DNA of 64,000 nucleotides from Stenotrophomonas ginsengisoli (GCF_001431485.1 NZ_LDJM01000003.1:1-64000), one strand, 5' to 3'; shown: positions 42,816 to 57,829, counted from the first letter of the stretch. Notes: generated from the sequence alone by a model not told the origin. Numbers and translations are program-made.

Positions 42816-43659
42816 CAGGGGCCTCGTTGCGCACATAGTCGGTAAGCCCAGTATTGAACAGGAACAACGACCCGGGTCCGGACACGTTGGCCATCGCCGC
42901 AGCAACGCCACTGGCCATCGCCGGGGTGAGATGCTCTAGGACTTCCACACAGATTCCGCATTGGAACGTCATCTGGACATCAGCGAGATCGGCACACAGA
43001 TAATTGGCATTTCCGGTGCGATACTGCTGTGCCGGCGGGTACTTTTCCACCCCATAGAAACGCTGCGCGGAGTGCGGAAGATAATGGGAAACCGCATCCA
43101 GCAAATATCCGGGGCCAGTACCAATATCGATGAACCGTTCAACCGGCACAGTGCAGTAGAGCAGCACCTCTGCCAGGCGCGCCATTGATGAGCCATATGA
43201 GCGCTGGCGTGCCGATGCCAGCTCAGCTGCCCAGTACTGGGCATCGTATTCGCGGGCGACCAAGCCCTGGTCGATGCGGCCGAGCAGCACTGGATCAGCA
43301 AAAATGAAATCGCAGGTCGCGCAAGCGTGATACGCCACCCCATCGATCGTTGTGTATAACGGTGCAGCCCCATGGCACAGCGGACAAGGCGCCTGAATCA
43401 ACGGCGGATCCGGCTGCCTGTCTTCTTCGAGATAGTCATCTACCTGCGATGCTTGATGTGCGCTTGGCACCCCCTCCGTGCCATCGATATCAGAGGTTTC
43501 ACCGCTGCTGTCCGATGGCAAAAGCTCCCCCGCCAACGCGGGCGGATTCAAGGTATGCCCTGGTTCAGACACGTTTTGGCGATCTTGGTTCAGGCTGCGT
43601 CTCCCTGATGATACCGCGACACCGAGTCCCACACTGCACACTACGCCACACTAGCATCA

Positions 43660-44259
43660 TCAAGCGCCCAGCAGGACCTCGCGCGCCTGGCTGAGATCGC
43701 GTACATAAGCCACCCCGGGCAGACGCGCGTCCGAGGGATCATCAATCTGGATGCAGCGCCCCACACCGGCGGCCAGCGCGGCCTGCATGTCCGATGCTTT
43801 ATCGCCGATCATCACCGAACCGGCCAGATCGATGTCCAGATCTCGTGCGGCGGCCAGGATCATCCCCGGCGCTGGCTTGCGGCAAGCACACTGCGTCTGG
43901 TAAATACCCTGGCCGGCGGTGGGATGATGCGGACAGTAGTATACGCGCAGGATATCAATGCCTCGTGCGGACAACTGCCGCAACATCCACGCGGTGTAGT
44001 CAGCAAACTGCGCTTCAGTGTAAAGCCCACGCCCGATCCCCGCCTGGTTCGTCACCACCACGAGGCCGAAGCCGGCACTCTGGGCTGCCACACACAAGGC
44101 ATCAATGCCCTCCACCCATTCAGTGGCCTCAGGCGTATGCACGTAGCCGAAATTGACGTTGATGACTCCATCGCGATCAAGCAGGAAGGCACGCCGCGAA
44201 GGAGGCAGACTGCCGGCACCACGCGGGTTAAGGATCGGCGTCGGTATCACAGTGCTCAT
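43660..44259 (-). CDS. gmhB: D-glycero-D-manno-heptose 1,7-bisphosphate 7-phosphatase
   Basis: 199 aa HAD-family phosphatase. Motif I FLLDRDGVIN (nucleophile Asp at about residue 28), VVVTNQAGIGRG (motif II), and CACRKPAPGMILAAARDL with GDKASDMQAA (motifs III/IV). The Cys/His cluster YYCPHHP...CACRKP is the zinc site typical of GmhB. Removes the 7-phosphate before nucleotide activation. Overlaps the upstream guanylyltransferase gene by four bases. Confidence 0.92.
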   Translation of the reverse strand: MSTVIPTPILNPRGAGSLPPSRRAFLLDRDGVINVNFGYVHTPEATEWVEGIDALCVAAQSAGFGLVVVTNQAGIGRGLYTEAQFADYTAWMLRQLSARGIDILRVYYCPHHPTAGQGIYQTQCACRKPAPGMILAAARDLDIDLAGSVMIGDKASDMQAALAAGVGRCIQIDDPSDARLPGVAYVRDLSQAREVLLGA

Positions 44260-44954
44260 TGCTGTGCACGAGAGAAGATATGCTGCGCCCGGGCGAAATC
44301 CTCGGGCACCCCGATATCGATGAACCCAGAGGTCTCAGCCATCGTCCCCACACACCCCCGCACCACCCACGGTTCGAGCACGTCCTGCTCGAAGGAGTAA
44401 CGATCCGGCACAGGCAGTGCTTCCAGCCCTTGGCGGGTAAGGAAGTAGCTGCCCGCATTGATCAGGCCCGGACCGCCACCGCCTTTCTCACGGAACCTGC
44501 GCACCCGACCTCCCTCGACATCGACTGCGCCATAGCGCGCCACGTCGGGCACCGATGCCAGTGCAATGGCAATCGGAAGGCCCTTGGCGGCGCTCTCCAG
44601 CGCAACCGGCTCGTACTCCAGATAGGTATCACCATTGCACACATGCAGGCCATTGCCCGATGAGAGCCGCGCGGCCTGGGCGATCGCACCGCCCGTACCC
44701 AGCGGGACCGACTCACGCGAGTACACAACGTCCATGGCTCCCCACCGGGCGCCTACAGCCTGCTCCACGTGCTGCCCCAGATAGCCGATGGCAAGGATTA
44801 CCCGCCGCATACCTGCCGCCTCGTAGCGGTCGAGCAGATAAGCCAGGAACGGTCGACCGGCCACGGGTGCCAATGGCTTCGGCAGATCGGGCACCGCCGC
44901 CCGCAGGCGCGTGCCCAACCCTCCGGCCAGTATCAGTACTTCGTCAGCGGCCAT
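44256..44954 (-). CDS. hddC: D-glycero-alpha-D-manno-heptose 1-phosphate guanylyltransferase
   Basis: 232 aa nucleotidyltransferase. Starts with EVLILAGGLGTRLRAAVPDL and PKPLAPVAGRPFLAYLLDRY, the activating loop and Lys. Other blocks are GTGGAIAQAARL, HVCNGDTYLEY (metal Asp), INAGSYFLTR and FIDIGVPEDFARA. The general family is HddC/RmlA-like; the assignment to heptose-1-phosphate comes from its place with hddA, gmhA and gmhB. Product: GDP-D-glycero-alpha-D-manno-heptose. Confidence 0.87.
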   Translation of the reverse strand: MAADEVLILAGGLGTRLRAAVPDLPKPLAPVAGRPFLAYLLDRYEAAGMRRVILAIGYLGQHVEQAVGARWGAMDVVYSRESVPLGTGGAIAQAARLSSGNGLHVCNGDTYLEYEPVALESAAKGLPIAIALASVPDVARYGAVDVEGGRVRRFREKGGGGPGLINAGSYFLTRQGLEALPVPDRYSFEQDVLEPWVVRGCVGTMAETSGFIDIGVPEDFARAQHIFSRAQQ

Positions 44955-44955
44955 G

Positions 44956-45530
44956 TCAGCGCGGGAACATTTCGCTTTCGATCAACGCACACAGCAGATG
45001 ACCGATGAACTCGTGTCCCTCCTGGACGCGCGGCGTCTCGTTGGAAGGCACCCGGAAACAGATATCGCAGCGATCCTTCATGTCGCCACCGTGCTCACCC
45101 GTGAATCCAATAACGCGCACGCCCTTGGCTTCACAGGCTTCGAGCGCGCGCATGATGTTCTTCGAACGGCCCGAGGTCGAAATCGCTACGAACACATCGC
45201 CTTCCTGACCGAGTGCTTCGATCTGCCGGGCGAAGGTGTAGTCGTAACCATAATCGTTACCGATGGCGGTCAGGATCGAGGTATCGGTGGTCAGCGCGAT
45301 CGCAGGCAGGCCTGGGCGATCGTAGTAGAAGCGGCTGACCAGCTCACCCGCCCAGTGCTGCGCATCGGCGGCGCTGCCACCGTTGCCGGCGAAAAGGATC
45401 TTGCGACCGGCCTTCAGCGCGTCCACGCACAGTGCCACTGCCTGCTCGATCTGCGACGCCAACGCGGCATCCGCCGACATGCGCTGGAAGTTCTCGAGAG
45501 TCTTGCCGAACTCGGCCTTGATGAAGTCGT

Positions 45531-45546
<16 letters not shown>
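44956..45546 (-). CDS. gmhA: Sedoheptulose 7-phosphate isomerase
   Basis: 196 aa SIS-domain isomerase. Conserved blocks FAGNGGSAADAQHWAGELVS (about 51-70), AIALTTDTSILTAIGNDYGY and FVAISTSGRSKNIMRALEA, plus the C-terminal VQEGHEFIGHLLCALIE with catalytic Glu/His. Forms D-glycero-D-manno-heptose 7-phosphate. The start overlaps hddA by 16 bases; an in-frame ATG four codons in (45534) would shorten the overlap to 4 and is also possible. Confidence 0.93.
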
Positions 45547-51376
<5,830 letters not shown>

Positions 51377-51387
<11 letters not shown>

Positions 51388-52171
51388 CGGAAAACCCCAC
51401 ACGCAGTTTGTTGAACATTCGATGGCCGATGACGGCTACCACACAGGCGATAAGCGTGTAGATACCGAGCCCAGCCCAATCAGGCAGTCTCCCCCAGACC
51501 ACCACTTCACGCACCTGATTGATGATGAAAGTCAGCGGATTGAGTTCAAACACGATGCGATAGCTGTCCGGTACGGATTCGACCGGAATGATCGCCGAGG
51601 AAAGGAAAAGCATTGCTGCTGCGATGACACCGGCAATCTGCCCGATATCACGTAGATAGACACCCAATGCCGCGGTGATCCAACCGATGCCGATCGTCAG
51701 AATGACCAGTGGCAACACCACCAGCGGCAGCAGCACGGCAGTGGGATGGATGCCCCCCTTCACGCACAGGTACAACAGCAGCAGCACCACCATGTTCATC
51801 GCAAGGTGGAACAACGCCGAAAAGGTCATACTCCAGACCAGAATATCCAACGGGAACACCACGCGTTTGACATAGCTGGTATTACTGATGATCAGCTGCG
51901 GCGCCCGGGTGAAGCATTCGGCAAAGAAACCATGGATGGTCAGGCCAGCGAACAGGATCAATGCAAAATCAGTGGTGGATCCCGTGGACCCTGGCCATCG
52001 CCCCTTCATAATGAAGCCGAAGGCCAGTGTGTACACCAGCAGCATAAGGAAAGGACTGATAAGCGACCAGAGCATTCCGAAGCTGGCACCACGATAGCGC
52101 CCCAGAATTTCCCGCCGGGTCAATTCGTAGACGAGGGAGCGATTACTGCCGAAAGCGGACAGGATTCCCAT
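51377..52171 (-). CDS. wzm: Polysaccharide ABC exporter permease
   Basis: 264 aa ABC-2-type permease with six hydrophobic spans. The N-terminal amphipathic YELTRREILGRYRGASFGML is the cytoplasmic gate-helix region and is characteristic of Wzm/TagG. YVKRVVFPLDILVW and NPLTFIINQVREVVVWG are conserved periplasmic/loop blocks. Moves undecaprenyl-linked glycan across the inner membrane. Only one base lies between its ATG and the metB stop, so the glycan operon probably reads through from metB. Confidence 0.94.
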
Positions 52172-52172
52172 T

Positions 52173-53345
52173 TCAAATCACCGCACCGGCCAACGCCCCT
52201 TCAAGATCAGCCTTCAGATCCTCCAACGCCTCCACCCCCACACTCAACCGCACCAGGCCATCGGTGATACCCAGCGCATTGCGGCGCTCGACCGGGATGG
52301 AGGCGTGGGTCATCACTGCCGGGTGGTTGACCAGACTTTCCACGCCACCCAGCGATTCGGCCAGGGTGAACAGTTCGGTCTTTTCGCAGAAGCGCTTGGC
52401 GCCGTCGAAGCCGCCCTTGACCACGATCGAGACGATGCCGCCGAAGCCGGCCATCTGGCGCTTGGCCAGTTCATGCTGCGGGTGCGAAGCCAAACCGGGG
52501 TAAATCACCTTCTCCACCGCCGGGTGGGTTTCCAGCCACTGGGCCAGGGCCAGGGCATTGGCGCAATGCGCCTTCATGCGCAGCGGCAGGGTCTTCAGGC
52601 CACGCAGGGCCAGGAAGGAATCAAACGGGCCCTGCACGCCACCAATGGAGTTCTGCAGGAAGGCCATCTGCTCGACCAGCTCATTGTTGTCACCGACCAC
52701 CACCATGCCGCCGACCATGTCCGAATGGCCATTGAGGTACTTGGTGGCCGAATGCAGGACCAGGTCAGCACCCAGTTCCAGCGGACGCTGCAGCATCGGA
52801 GAGGCAAAGGTGTTGTCGACCACCACGATCAGACCGTGCTTTTTGGCGATCGCGGCAATGGCTGCGATATCGACAATCTTCAGCATCGGGTTGGTCGGGG
52901 TTTCGATCCAGACCATCTTGGTGGCCGGGGTGATCGCCGCTTCGAAAGCAGCCAGGTCGGTCAGGTCGACGAAACTGAAATCCAGGTTGGCGGTGCGGCG
53001 GCGCACACGCTCGAACAGGCGGTAGCTGCCACCGTAAATGTCATCCATCGCCACCACGTGGCTGCCGGCATCGAGCAGCTCGATCACCGTGGAGGTGGCC
53101 GCCATGCCCGAAGCAAAGGCAAAACCACGCGTACCACCTTCCAGCGACGCCACGCAGCGCTCGTAGGCAAAGCGGGTGGGATTGTGGGTACGCGAATACT
53201 CAAACCCCTGATGCTCGCCCGGGCTGGACTGGGCATAGGTGCTGGTGGCGTAGATCGGTGGCATCACCGCACCGGTGCTCGGGTCCGGCGACTGCCCGCC
53301 ATGGATGGCCAGGGTGGCCAGTTGCAGGGGATTGTTGCTGCTCAT
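52173..53345 (-). CDS. metB: Cystathionine gamma-synthase / gamma-lyase family enzyme
   Basis: 390 aa PLP enzyme of the Cys/Met metabolism family. PLP Lys is in LVLHSATKYLNGHSDMVGG (about 190-208). Also YSRTHNPTRFAYERCVASLE, ASGMAATSTVIELL, and MVWIETPTNPMLKIVDIAAI. The ATG at 53345 follows AAAGGAA with proper spacing; another ATG three bases earlier is equally possible, and a longer frame would collide with galU. Sequence alone does not separate synthase (MetB) from lyase (MccB). A cystathionine beta-synthase gene 1 kb away favours a lyase role in reverse transsulfuration. In Xanthomonas this gene is the right border of the LPS locus. Confidence 0.9.
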   Translation of the reverse strand: MSSNNPLQLATLAIHGGQSPDPSTGAVMPPIYATSTYAQSSPGEHQGFEYSRTHNPTRFAYERCVASLEGGTRGFAFASGMAATSTVIELLDAGSHVVAMDDIYGGSYRLFERVRRRTANLDFSFVDLTDLAAFEAAITPATKMVWIETPTNPMLKIVDIAAIAAIAKKHGLIVVVDNTFASPMLQRPLELGADLVLHSATKYLNGHSDMVGGMVVVGDNNELVEQMAFLQNSIGGVQGPFDSFLALRGLKTLPLRMKAHCANALALAQWLETHPAVEKVIYPGLASHPQHELAKRQMAGFGGIVSIVVKGGFDGAKRFCEKTELFTLAESLGGVESLVNHPAVMTHASIPVERRNALGITDGLVRLSVGVEALEDLKADLEGALAGAVI

Positions 53346-53388
53346 CATCAATTTCCTTTGTTCATCCATCGCCAGCGCAAGCGCCGGA

Positions 53389-54297
53389 TCAGCGTGCACC
53401 GGCACGCAGGTCATCCAGCGCGGCCTGCATCACTGCAGCGGCACTGTCACGGAGTTTTTCGTTTTCCAGGGCAAAACGCACTGTCGCTTCGACAAAGCCC
53501 AGATGGCTGCCGCAGTCAAAACGCCGACCGGCAAAGCGGTAGGCGTTGACCACCGACTCCCCCATCAAGCGGGCAATGCCGTCGGTCAACTGGATTTCGC
53601 CACCGGCACCGGGACGGGTCTTGTCCAGGCAATCGAAAATGGCCGCATCCAGCACATAACGACCGACCACGGCCAGGGTACTGGGCGCCTCTTCCGGCTT
53701 GGGCTTTTCCACAATGGAGCGGATCTTCCCGGCCCGGTCATCGAAGTGCTCGACATCGACAATGCCGTAGCTGCCGGTCTTGTCGGCAGAAACATTCTCC
53801 ACCGCGATCGCACTGCCCCCGTGGCTGGCCACATGGTCCACCATCTGGCCCAGCGCACCGCGGCCCTGCTTGTTCCACAGCAGGTCATCAGGAAGGATGA
53901 CCGCGAACGGCTCATCGCCCACCACCGGGCGGGCGCACAGGACCGCATGCCCCAGCCCCAGGGCTTCGGGCTGGGTCACGAAAATGGTCCGGACATTGGC
54001 CGGCACCACATGACGCACCAGTTCCAGCAGTTCGGTCTTGCCGGCCGCTTCGAGCTTGTGCTCCAGCTCGTAGGCCTTGTCGAAGTAATCAGCCACCGCA
54101 TGCTTGTAGCGGTTGGTGACAAAGATCAGGGTGTCACAGCCGGCCTCGATGGCTTCGTCCACGGCGTACTGGATCAGCGGTCGATCCACGATCGGCAGCA
54201 TCTCCTTGGCCACCACCTTGGTCGCCGGCAGGAAGCGGGTACCCAGTCCTGCGACCGGGAAAACCGCCTTGCGCACTCGTACTGTCATGTCTGCCAT
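53389..54297 (-). CDS. galU: UTP-glucose-1-phosphate uridylyltransferase
   Basis: 302 aa. Start block KAVFPVAGLGTRFLPATKVV (about 10-29) with the nucleotide loop, KEMLPIVDRPLIQYAVDEAI, PEALGLGHAVLCARP, ILPDDLL and VEKPKPEEAPS. Makes UDP-glucose for Ugd, glucosylated lipids and exopolysaccharide. An in-frame ATG three codons in (MTVRVRK) is an alternative start. 43 bases upstream of metB, same strand. Confidence 0.95.
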   Translation of the reverse strand: MADMTVRVRKAVFPVAGLGTRFLPATKVVAKEMLPIVDRPLIQYAVDEAIEAGCDTLIFVTNRYKHAVADYFDKAYELEHKLEAAGKTELLELVRHVVPANVRTIFVTQPEALGLGHAVLCARPVVGDEPFAVILPDDLLWNKQGRGALGQMVDHVASHGGSAIAVENVSADKTGSYGIVDVEHFDDRAGKIRSIVEKPKPEEAPSTLAVVGRYVLDAAIFDCLDKTRPGAGGEIQLTDGIARLMGESVVNAYRFAGRRFDCGSHLGFVEATVRFALENEKLRDSAAAVMQAALDDLRAGAR

Positions 54298-54377
54298 CCA
54301 GATGAATTTGTCAAAATCCCTGCCTGCAAGCGTGACGCCACCATCCAGGGCGGCGTCAACGCGAGACAGGATGCCCG

Positions 54378-55754
54378 TTACTGCACGCGGCGGCGCAGGT
54401 AGTTGAGCAGGTCGATGCGGGTGATCAGGCCGATGAACTGGTCGCCATCGGTGACGATGGCCACCTGGCCACGGTCGAACACCGGCAGCAGGGCCTCGAT
54501 CGGCGATTTGACATCCAGCTTTTCCAGCTTGCCGACCATCGCGGTGGAAACCGGGTCGCGGAAGCGCGATTCATCGCCATACACGTGCAGCAGTACATCG
54601 CTCTCATCGATGATGCCGACCAGGGCATTGCCGTCCATCACCGGCAGCTGGGACACGTCGTACAGCTTCATGCGCTGGTAGGCCACGGTCAGCAGGTCTT
54701 TCGGGCCGACCACCACGGTATCGCGCTGGGCAAACGGACGCACGATCAAATCGCGCAGGTCGCCGTGCTTTTCGCGCTCGATGAAGCCGTTGTCGATCAT
54801 CCAGAAGTCGTTGTACATCTTGGACAGGTACTTGTTGCCGGTATCGCAGACCAGCACCAGGATCTTCTTCGGCTCGGTCTGCTCGCGGCACCAGCGCAGG
54901 GCGGCGGCCAGCTGGGTACCGGTGGAGGAACCGGCCAGGATGCCTTCCTTCTCCAGCAGCTCACGGGCGGTCAGGAAGCTTTCCTTGTCGCCGATGGCAT
55001 AGGCCTTCTTGACCCGCGAGAAGTCGGAAATGCCCGGCAGGAAGTCCTCGCCGATGCCCTCGACCATCCAGCTGCCGGACTTGTCGTTGAGGGTGCCCTC
55101 ATTGATGTACTCGGCCAGGATCGAGCCGACCGGGTCGGCCAGCACCATCTCGGTGTGCGGCGAATGCACGGCCAGGCAGCGCGACAGGCCGGTCATGGTG
55201 CCCGAGGAGCCACAGCCGAACACCACCGCGTCCAGCCCGCCAACTTCGGCCATCTGGGCCAGCATTTCCGGGCCGGTGCCGAATTCGTGCGCGGCCGGGT
55301 TGTCCGGGTTGCCGAACTGGTTGATGAAGTAGGCGCCCGGAGTCTGCGCGGCAATGGTCGCGGCCAGGTCCTGGTAGTAATCCGGGTGGCCCTTGGCCAC
55401 GTCCGAACGGGTCAGCACCACTTCGGCGCCCATCGCCTTGAGGTTGAAGATCTTTTCCCGGCTCATCTTGTCCGGGACCACCAGAATCAGCTTGTAGCCC
55501 TTCTGCTGGGCCACCAGGGCCAGGCCCAGGCCGGTGTTGCCGGCAGTGCCTTCCACCAGGGTGGCACCGGGCTTGAGATCGCCACGCTTCTCGGCCGCCT
55601 CGATCATCGACATGCCGATGCGGTCCTTGATCGAACCACCCGGGTTGGCACTCTCCAGCTTCAGGTACAGCTCGCAACAACCGGTGTCCAGGTTGCGGGC
55701 CTTGATGATGGGGGTGTTACCGACGAGTTCCAGGACGGAGGAATGGATGGCCAT
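54378..55754 (-). CDS. cbs: Cystathionine beta-synthase
   Basis: 458 aa. PLP fold type II: ELVGNTPIIKARNLDTGCCE, PLP Lys in ESANPGGSIKDRIG (Lys about 43), EGTAGNTGLGLALVAQQ, GCGSSGTMTGLSRCL. Two C-terminal CBS domains (about 335-458; DLLTVAYQRMKLYDVSQLPV and LITRIDLLNYLRRR) are regulatory. No N-terminal haem domain. Condenses serine (or O-acetylserine) with homocysteine or sulfide. Start MAIHSSVLELVGNTP at 55754; the open frame extends upstream without family features. Confidence 0.93.
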   Translation of the reverse strand: MAIHSSVLELVGNTPIIKARNLDTGCCELYLKLESANPGGSIKDRIGMSMIEAAEKRGDLKPGATLVEGTAGNTGLGLALVAQQKGYKLILVVPDKMSREKIFNLKAMGAEVVLTRSDVAKGHPDYYQDLAATIAAQTPGAYFINQFGNPDNPAAHEFGTGPEMLAQMAEVGGLDAVVFGCGSSGTMTGLSRCLAVHSPHTEMVLADPVGSILAEYINEGTLNDKSGSWMVEGIGEDFLPGISDFSRVKKAYAIGDKESFLTARELLEKEGILAGSSTGTQLAAALRWCREQTEPKKILVLVCDTGNKYLSKMYNDFWMIDNGFIEREKHGDLRDLIVRPFAQRDTVVVGPKDLLTVAYQRMKLYDVSQLPVMDGNALVGIIDESDVLLHVYGDESRFRDPVSTAMVGKLEKLDVKSPIEALLPVFDRGQVAIVTDGDQFIGLITRIDLLNYLRRRVQ

Positions 55755-55924
55755 GATGACTTCTTGGGCGCCGAACAGACGGCTGGACCCTCGATTATCG
55801 GCGTCTTGGCCGCAATTGTCATAGCCTGACTTCAGTGGCCAGCAAGGAAACGCCGGGTGGCCGGCCGCACCGGCGACAGCCGCCCCGGCGGCAAACCGGC
55901 CGGGGCGTGAGCGCAGCAACCCGC

Positions 55925-56146
55925 TCAATGGGTGGTCTTGTCCTCGAACATCCGCATCAGCCGTTGTTTCACCACCAGTTTTTCCCGTTTCATCTGCCCA
56001 AGGGTGGCGTCATTGACAGCCAGCACGCCCAGCTCGGCATCCATGCACTGTCGGTTGAGCTTGCGGTGGCGGTTGTAGAGCTGACGGAACTCTGCATCGT
56101 CGTGCAGCAATGAATCCACCGTTTCCTGCGGGTGCCCTTCAAACAT
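55925..56146 (-). CDS. YdcH family protein (DUF465)
   Basis: 73 aa, all-helical and highly charged. The conserved block RQLYNRHRKLNRQCMDAELG is followed by LGQMKREKLVVKQRLMRMF, typical of DUF465/YdcH. Function unknown in the family. The RBS GGAGG lies 6 bases before the ATG at 56146. A small upstream frame (56149-56295) ends two bases before this start, so translation may be coupled. Confidence 0.85.
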   Translation of the reverse strand: MFEGHPQETVDSLLHDDAEFRQLYNRHRKLNRQCMDAELGVLAVNDATLGQMKREKLVVKQRLMRMFEDKTTH

Positions 56147-56148
56147 GA

Positions 56149-56295
56149 TCAACCTCCGTCTACGGATACAACAACGCCCCGGCCGACAGGCACGGGGCGT
56201 GGATGGACAAGCAGAAGCACGGCAATCCGGGGCTGGCCCCGCACCCAACCGATGATGGGACGCGACAAAACCGACGCACGCAACGATGTGACCAT
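56149..56295 (-). CDS. Possible leader peptide upstream of the YdcH-like gene
   Basis: 48 codons from an ATG at 56295 that has a strong RBS (CAGGAGG, spacing about 5). Stops at TGA inside the ydcH ribosome binding region. The peptide contains RIAVLLLVHPRPVPVGRGVV, a hydrophobic branched-chain-rich run, then Pro/Gly/Arg, which resembles amino-acid biosynthesis leader peptides. A perfect 8-bp hairpin (ACGCCCCG / CGGGGCGT, 56174-56200) overlaps its 3' half and is followed by TTGTTGT. No homologue can be checked here; it may be chance. Confidence 0.4.
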   Translation of the reverse strand: MVTSLRASVLSRPIIGWVRGQPRIAVLLLVHPRPVPVGRGVVVSVDGG

Positions 56296-56465
56296 GCCGC
56301 CCTCCTGCGCTGTCCGGGCGGCACAAATGCAGCCCGGACAATCGACCCTACGCCGCTTGCGACGGGCCTGCAAGTGGCACCGCCCGGTTGGTTTGGTGAA
56401 ACCGGGGAGGACATTCAGCCCGCCCACAGGATCGACAAAAAACCAACCAATTCAGCCGCTTGGAT
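56296..56465. other. Gap between the OmpA-family gene and the leader-peptide frame
   Basis: About 170 bases holding neither a recognisable gene nor a convincing terminator for the OmpA-family gene. The A/T-rich patch near 56430-56455 (CAAAAAACCAACCAATTC) directly follows the gene's 3' end and could contribute to termination or be a promoter for the leader. Confidence 0.4.
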
Positions 56466-57353
56466 TTACGGAGCGATAACAATCTCGGCGGCACGGGCAC
56501 GCGTGGCCGCGCTGGTCTTGCCGACCACCTGCAGGCGGCTGGCCGCCACGCCGGCCCGGGTGAGGGCATCGCGGATGGCTTCGGCACGGCGCTGGCCGAT
56601 CCCGGCGGCGCGGTCATAGCCTTCGATGCGGACCCGCCCACGCTTGCCGGCAATGGCCAGATACTCGGCCACGGCCTTGAGCTGGTTGGCCGCCTCGGCG
56701 CTCAACTGCGCATTGCCGCTGCCGAAGGCACTGCTGCCCAGGCTCAGCACTTCACCGCGGGCTTCGAACTTGGAGTCCGGCAGGCGGTGACCGGACACCA
56801 GCTCGGCTTCCTCGCGGGCCAGGCGCGCCGCCGTGCGCTGGGCCTCGTTCAGGCGGGCGGCCTGGTTGCCCGAGGCGGTGGCCAGGGCCAGCTCGGCATC
56901 CTGCCGGGCCAGCAGCTCGGCTTCGGCGTTCTGGCGCAGCAATTCGGCTTCTTCGGCCTGCAGCTGGGCCTGACGGCGCAGGGCTTCGGCCTCGGCGCGG
57001 GCACGGGCAGCCTCGCGACGGCTGCCCTCGATCAGCAACTCGGCGCGCTGGCGGTCCAGTGCATTGACCTGGTGGCGGGCAGCGGCGGCACGCGCCGCGG
57101 CCTCGGCAATCTCGACCCGGCGCCCGGCCAGGTAGGCGGCCTGCTCCTGGTCACGCTTGCGTGCATCAAGCAGGGCCTGGATCGCCTGACGGGCCTGCAG
57201 CTGCTCCAGCGGCGCCTGGTCGGCGGTGGCCGGGTTGGCCTGCAAGGCGGCCAGACGCTGGCCCAGGGCGGCGGCCTGGGCGTCATCCTCGACCGCCAGC
57301 CCGGTGCCCGGCAGGGCCAGGGCGATCCCCAACATCAGTGCCATGCCCTTCAT
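56466..57353 (-). CDS. OmpA-family periplasmic protein with long coiled coil
   Basis: 295 aa. Signal peptide (about 1-20, ending GTGLA). A long Ala/Glu/Arg-rich helix (about 25-185) that should form a coiled coil. Then a C-terminal OmpA-like peptidoglycan-binding domain (about 190-295): LGSSAFGSGNAQLSAEAANQ, VRIEGYDRAAGIGQRRAEAI, ALTRAGVAASRLQVVGKT. No beta-barrel. The canonical GxTDxxG core is altered to GYDRAAG, so peptidoglycan binding may be weakened. Overlaps the DUF4398 gene (ATGA), a common pairing. Confidence 0.85.
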   Translation of the reverse strand: MKGMALMLGIALALPGTGLAVEDDAQAAALGQRLAALQANPATADQAPLEQLQARQAIQALLDARKRDQEQAAYLAGRRVEIAEAAARAAAARHQVNALDRQRAELLIEGSRREAARARAEAEALRRQAQLQAEEAELLRQNAEAELLARQDAELALATASGNQAARLNEAQRTAARLAREEAELVSGHRLPDSKFEARGEVLSLGSSAFGSGNAQLSAEAANQLKAVAEYLAIAGKRGRVRIEGYDRAAGIGQRRAEAIRDALTRAGVAASRLQVVGKTSAATRARAAEIVIAP

Positions 57354-57733
57354 CGTGCGCCCTCCCCGCCCAGGCTGCGCTGCAGCTGGACGATCTCGGC
57401 ACGGCGCTGCTGCAGGTCGGCATTGGCCACCGCCTCCTCGCTCAGCACCCGGGCCAGGTCGGCATCGGCGGCGGCGCGCTGGGCCAGCAGAGGGGCCTGC
57501 TTGCGCTGGCGGCGGTCCAGTGCAGCGGTCTGTGCGGCACTGAGGCCATCACGGGCGGTGCTGATCAGCTCAAAGGCATATTGGTCGGCATCTGCGTCGG
57601 TGGCGCGTTGCACCGCCACCGCAGCGGCGGCCAGATCCGCACTGGCATCCTGGGCCAGGGCGGGCATGCTGAGCGCCAAAGCGCAGGCGACCGCACACAG
57701 CGATCGGGACAAGTATGCGAAGCTAACAGTCAT
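57350..57733 (-). CDS. DUF4398 domain-containing protein
   Basis: 127 aa with a signal peptide (about 1-28, LALSMPALA) and a helical DUF4398 region (DASADLAAAAVAVQRATDAD; ending VQLQRSLGGEG). DUF4398 proteins commonly precede OmpA-type coiled-coil proteins, as here, with a four-base overlap. Envelope role presumed; function unknown. Divergent from pilU by 96 bases. Confidence 0.8.
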   Translation of the reverse strand: MTVSFAYLSRSLCAVACALALSMPALAQDASADLAAAAVAVQRATDADADQYAFELISTARDGLSAAQTAALDRRQRKQAPLLAQRAAADADLARVLSEEAVANADLQQRRAEIVQLQRSLGGEGAR

Positions 57734-57829
57734 TGGGGAGCCGTGGCTGAAGTCCAGTCCCGGCCATTGTCGTCAAGCCTTGCCCGTGCATGCAACGGCA
57801 ACAGGCAGTTCATTGGGGAACCATTGCGC

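Larger units (their letters stand above)
41896..43641 (-). pseudogene. SAM-dependent methyltransferase gene split by an IS4-type insertion
   Basis: Two halves in the same direction. The first half (43641 to about 42805) has a zinc-ribbon-like CPLCHG...CATC pair (about residues 86-111), the SAM motif FIDIGTGPGYLLDAV, a second motif CGICVEVLEHLTP, and ends APEYLD. The second half (about 42170 to 41896) continues PYFRGHVTCWSVTAARRIFE and ends GELMHILGRESARAYS. Removing the IS and one copy of the duplicated target restores one continuous reading frame of about 370 residues. The first start appears to be GTG at 43641. Follows gmhB after 18 bases, so it was the last gene of the glycan operon; its likely role was methylation of a sugar. 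Confidence 0.8.
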
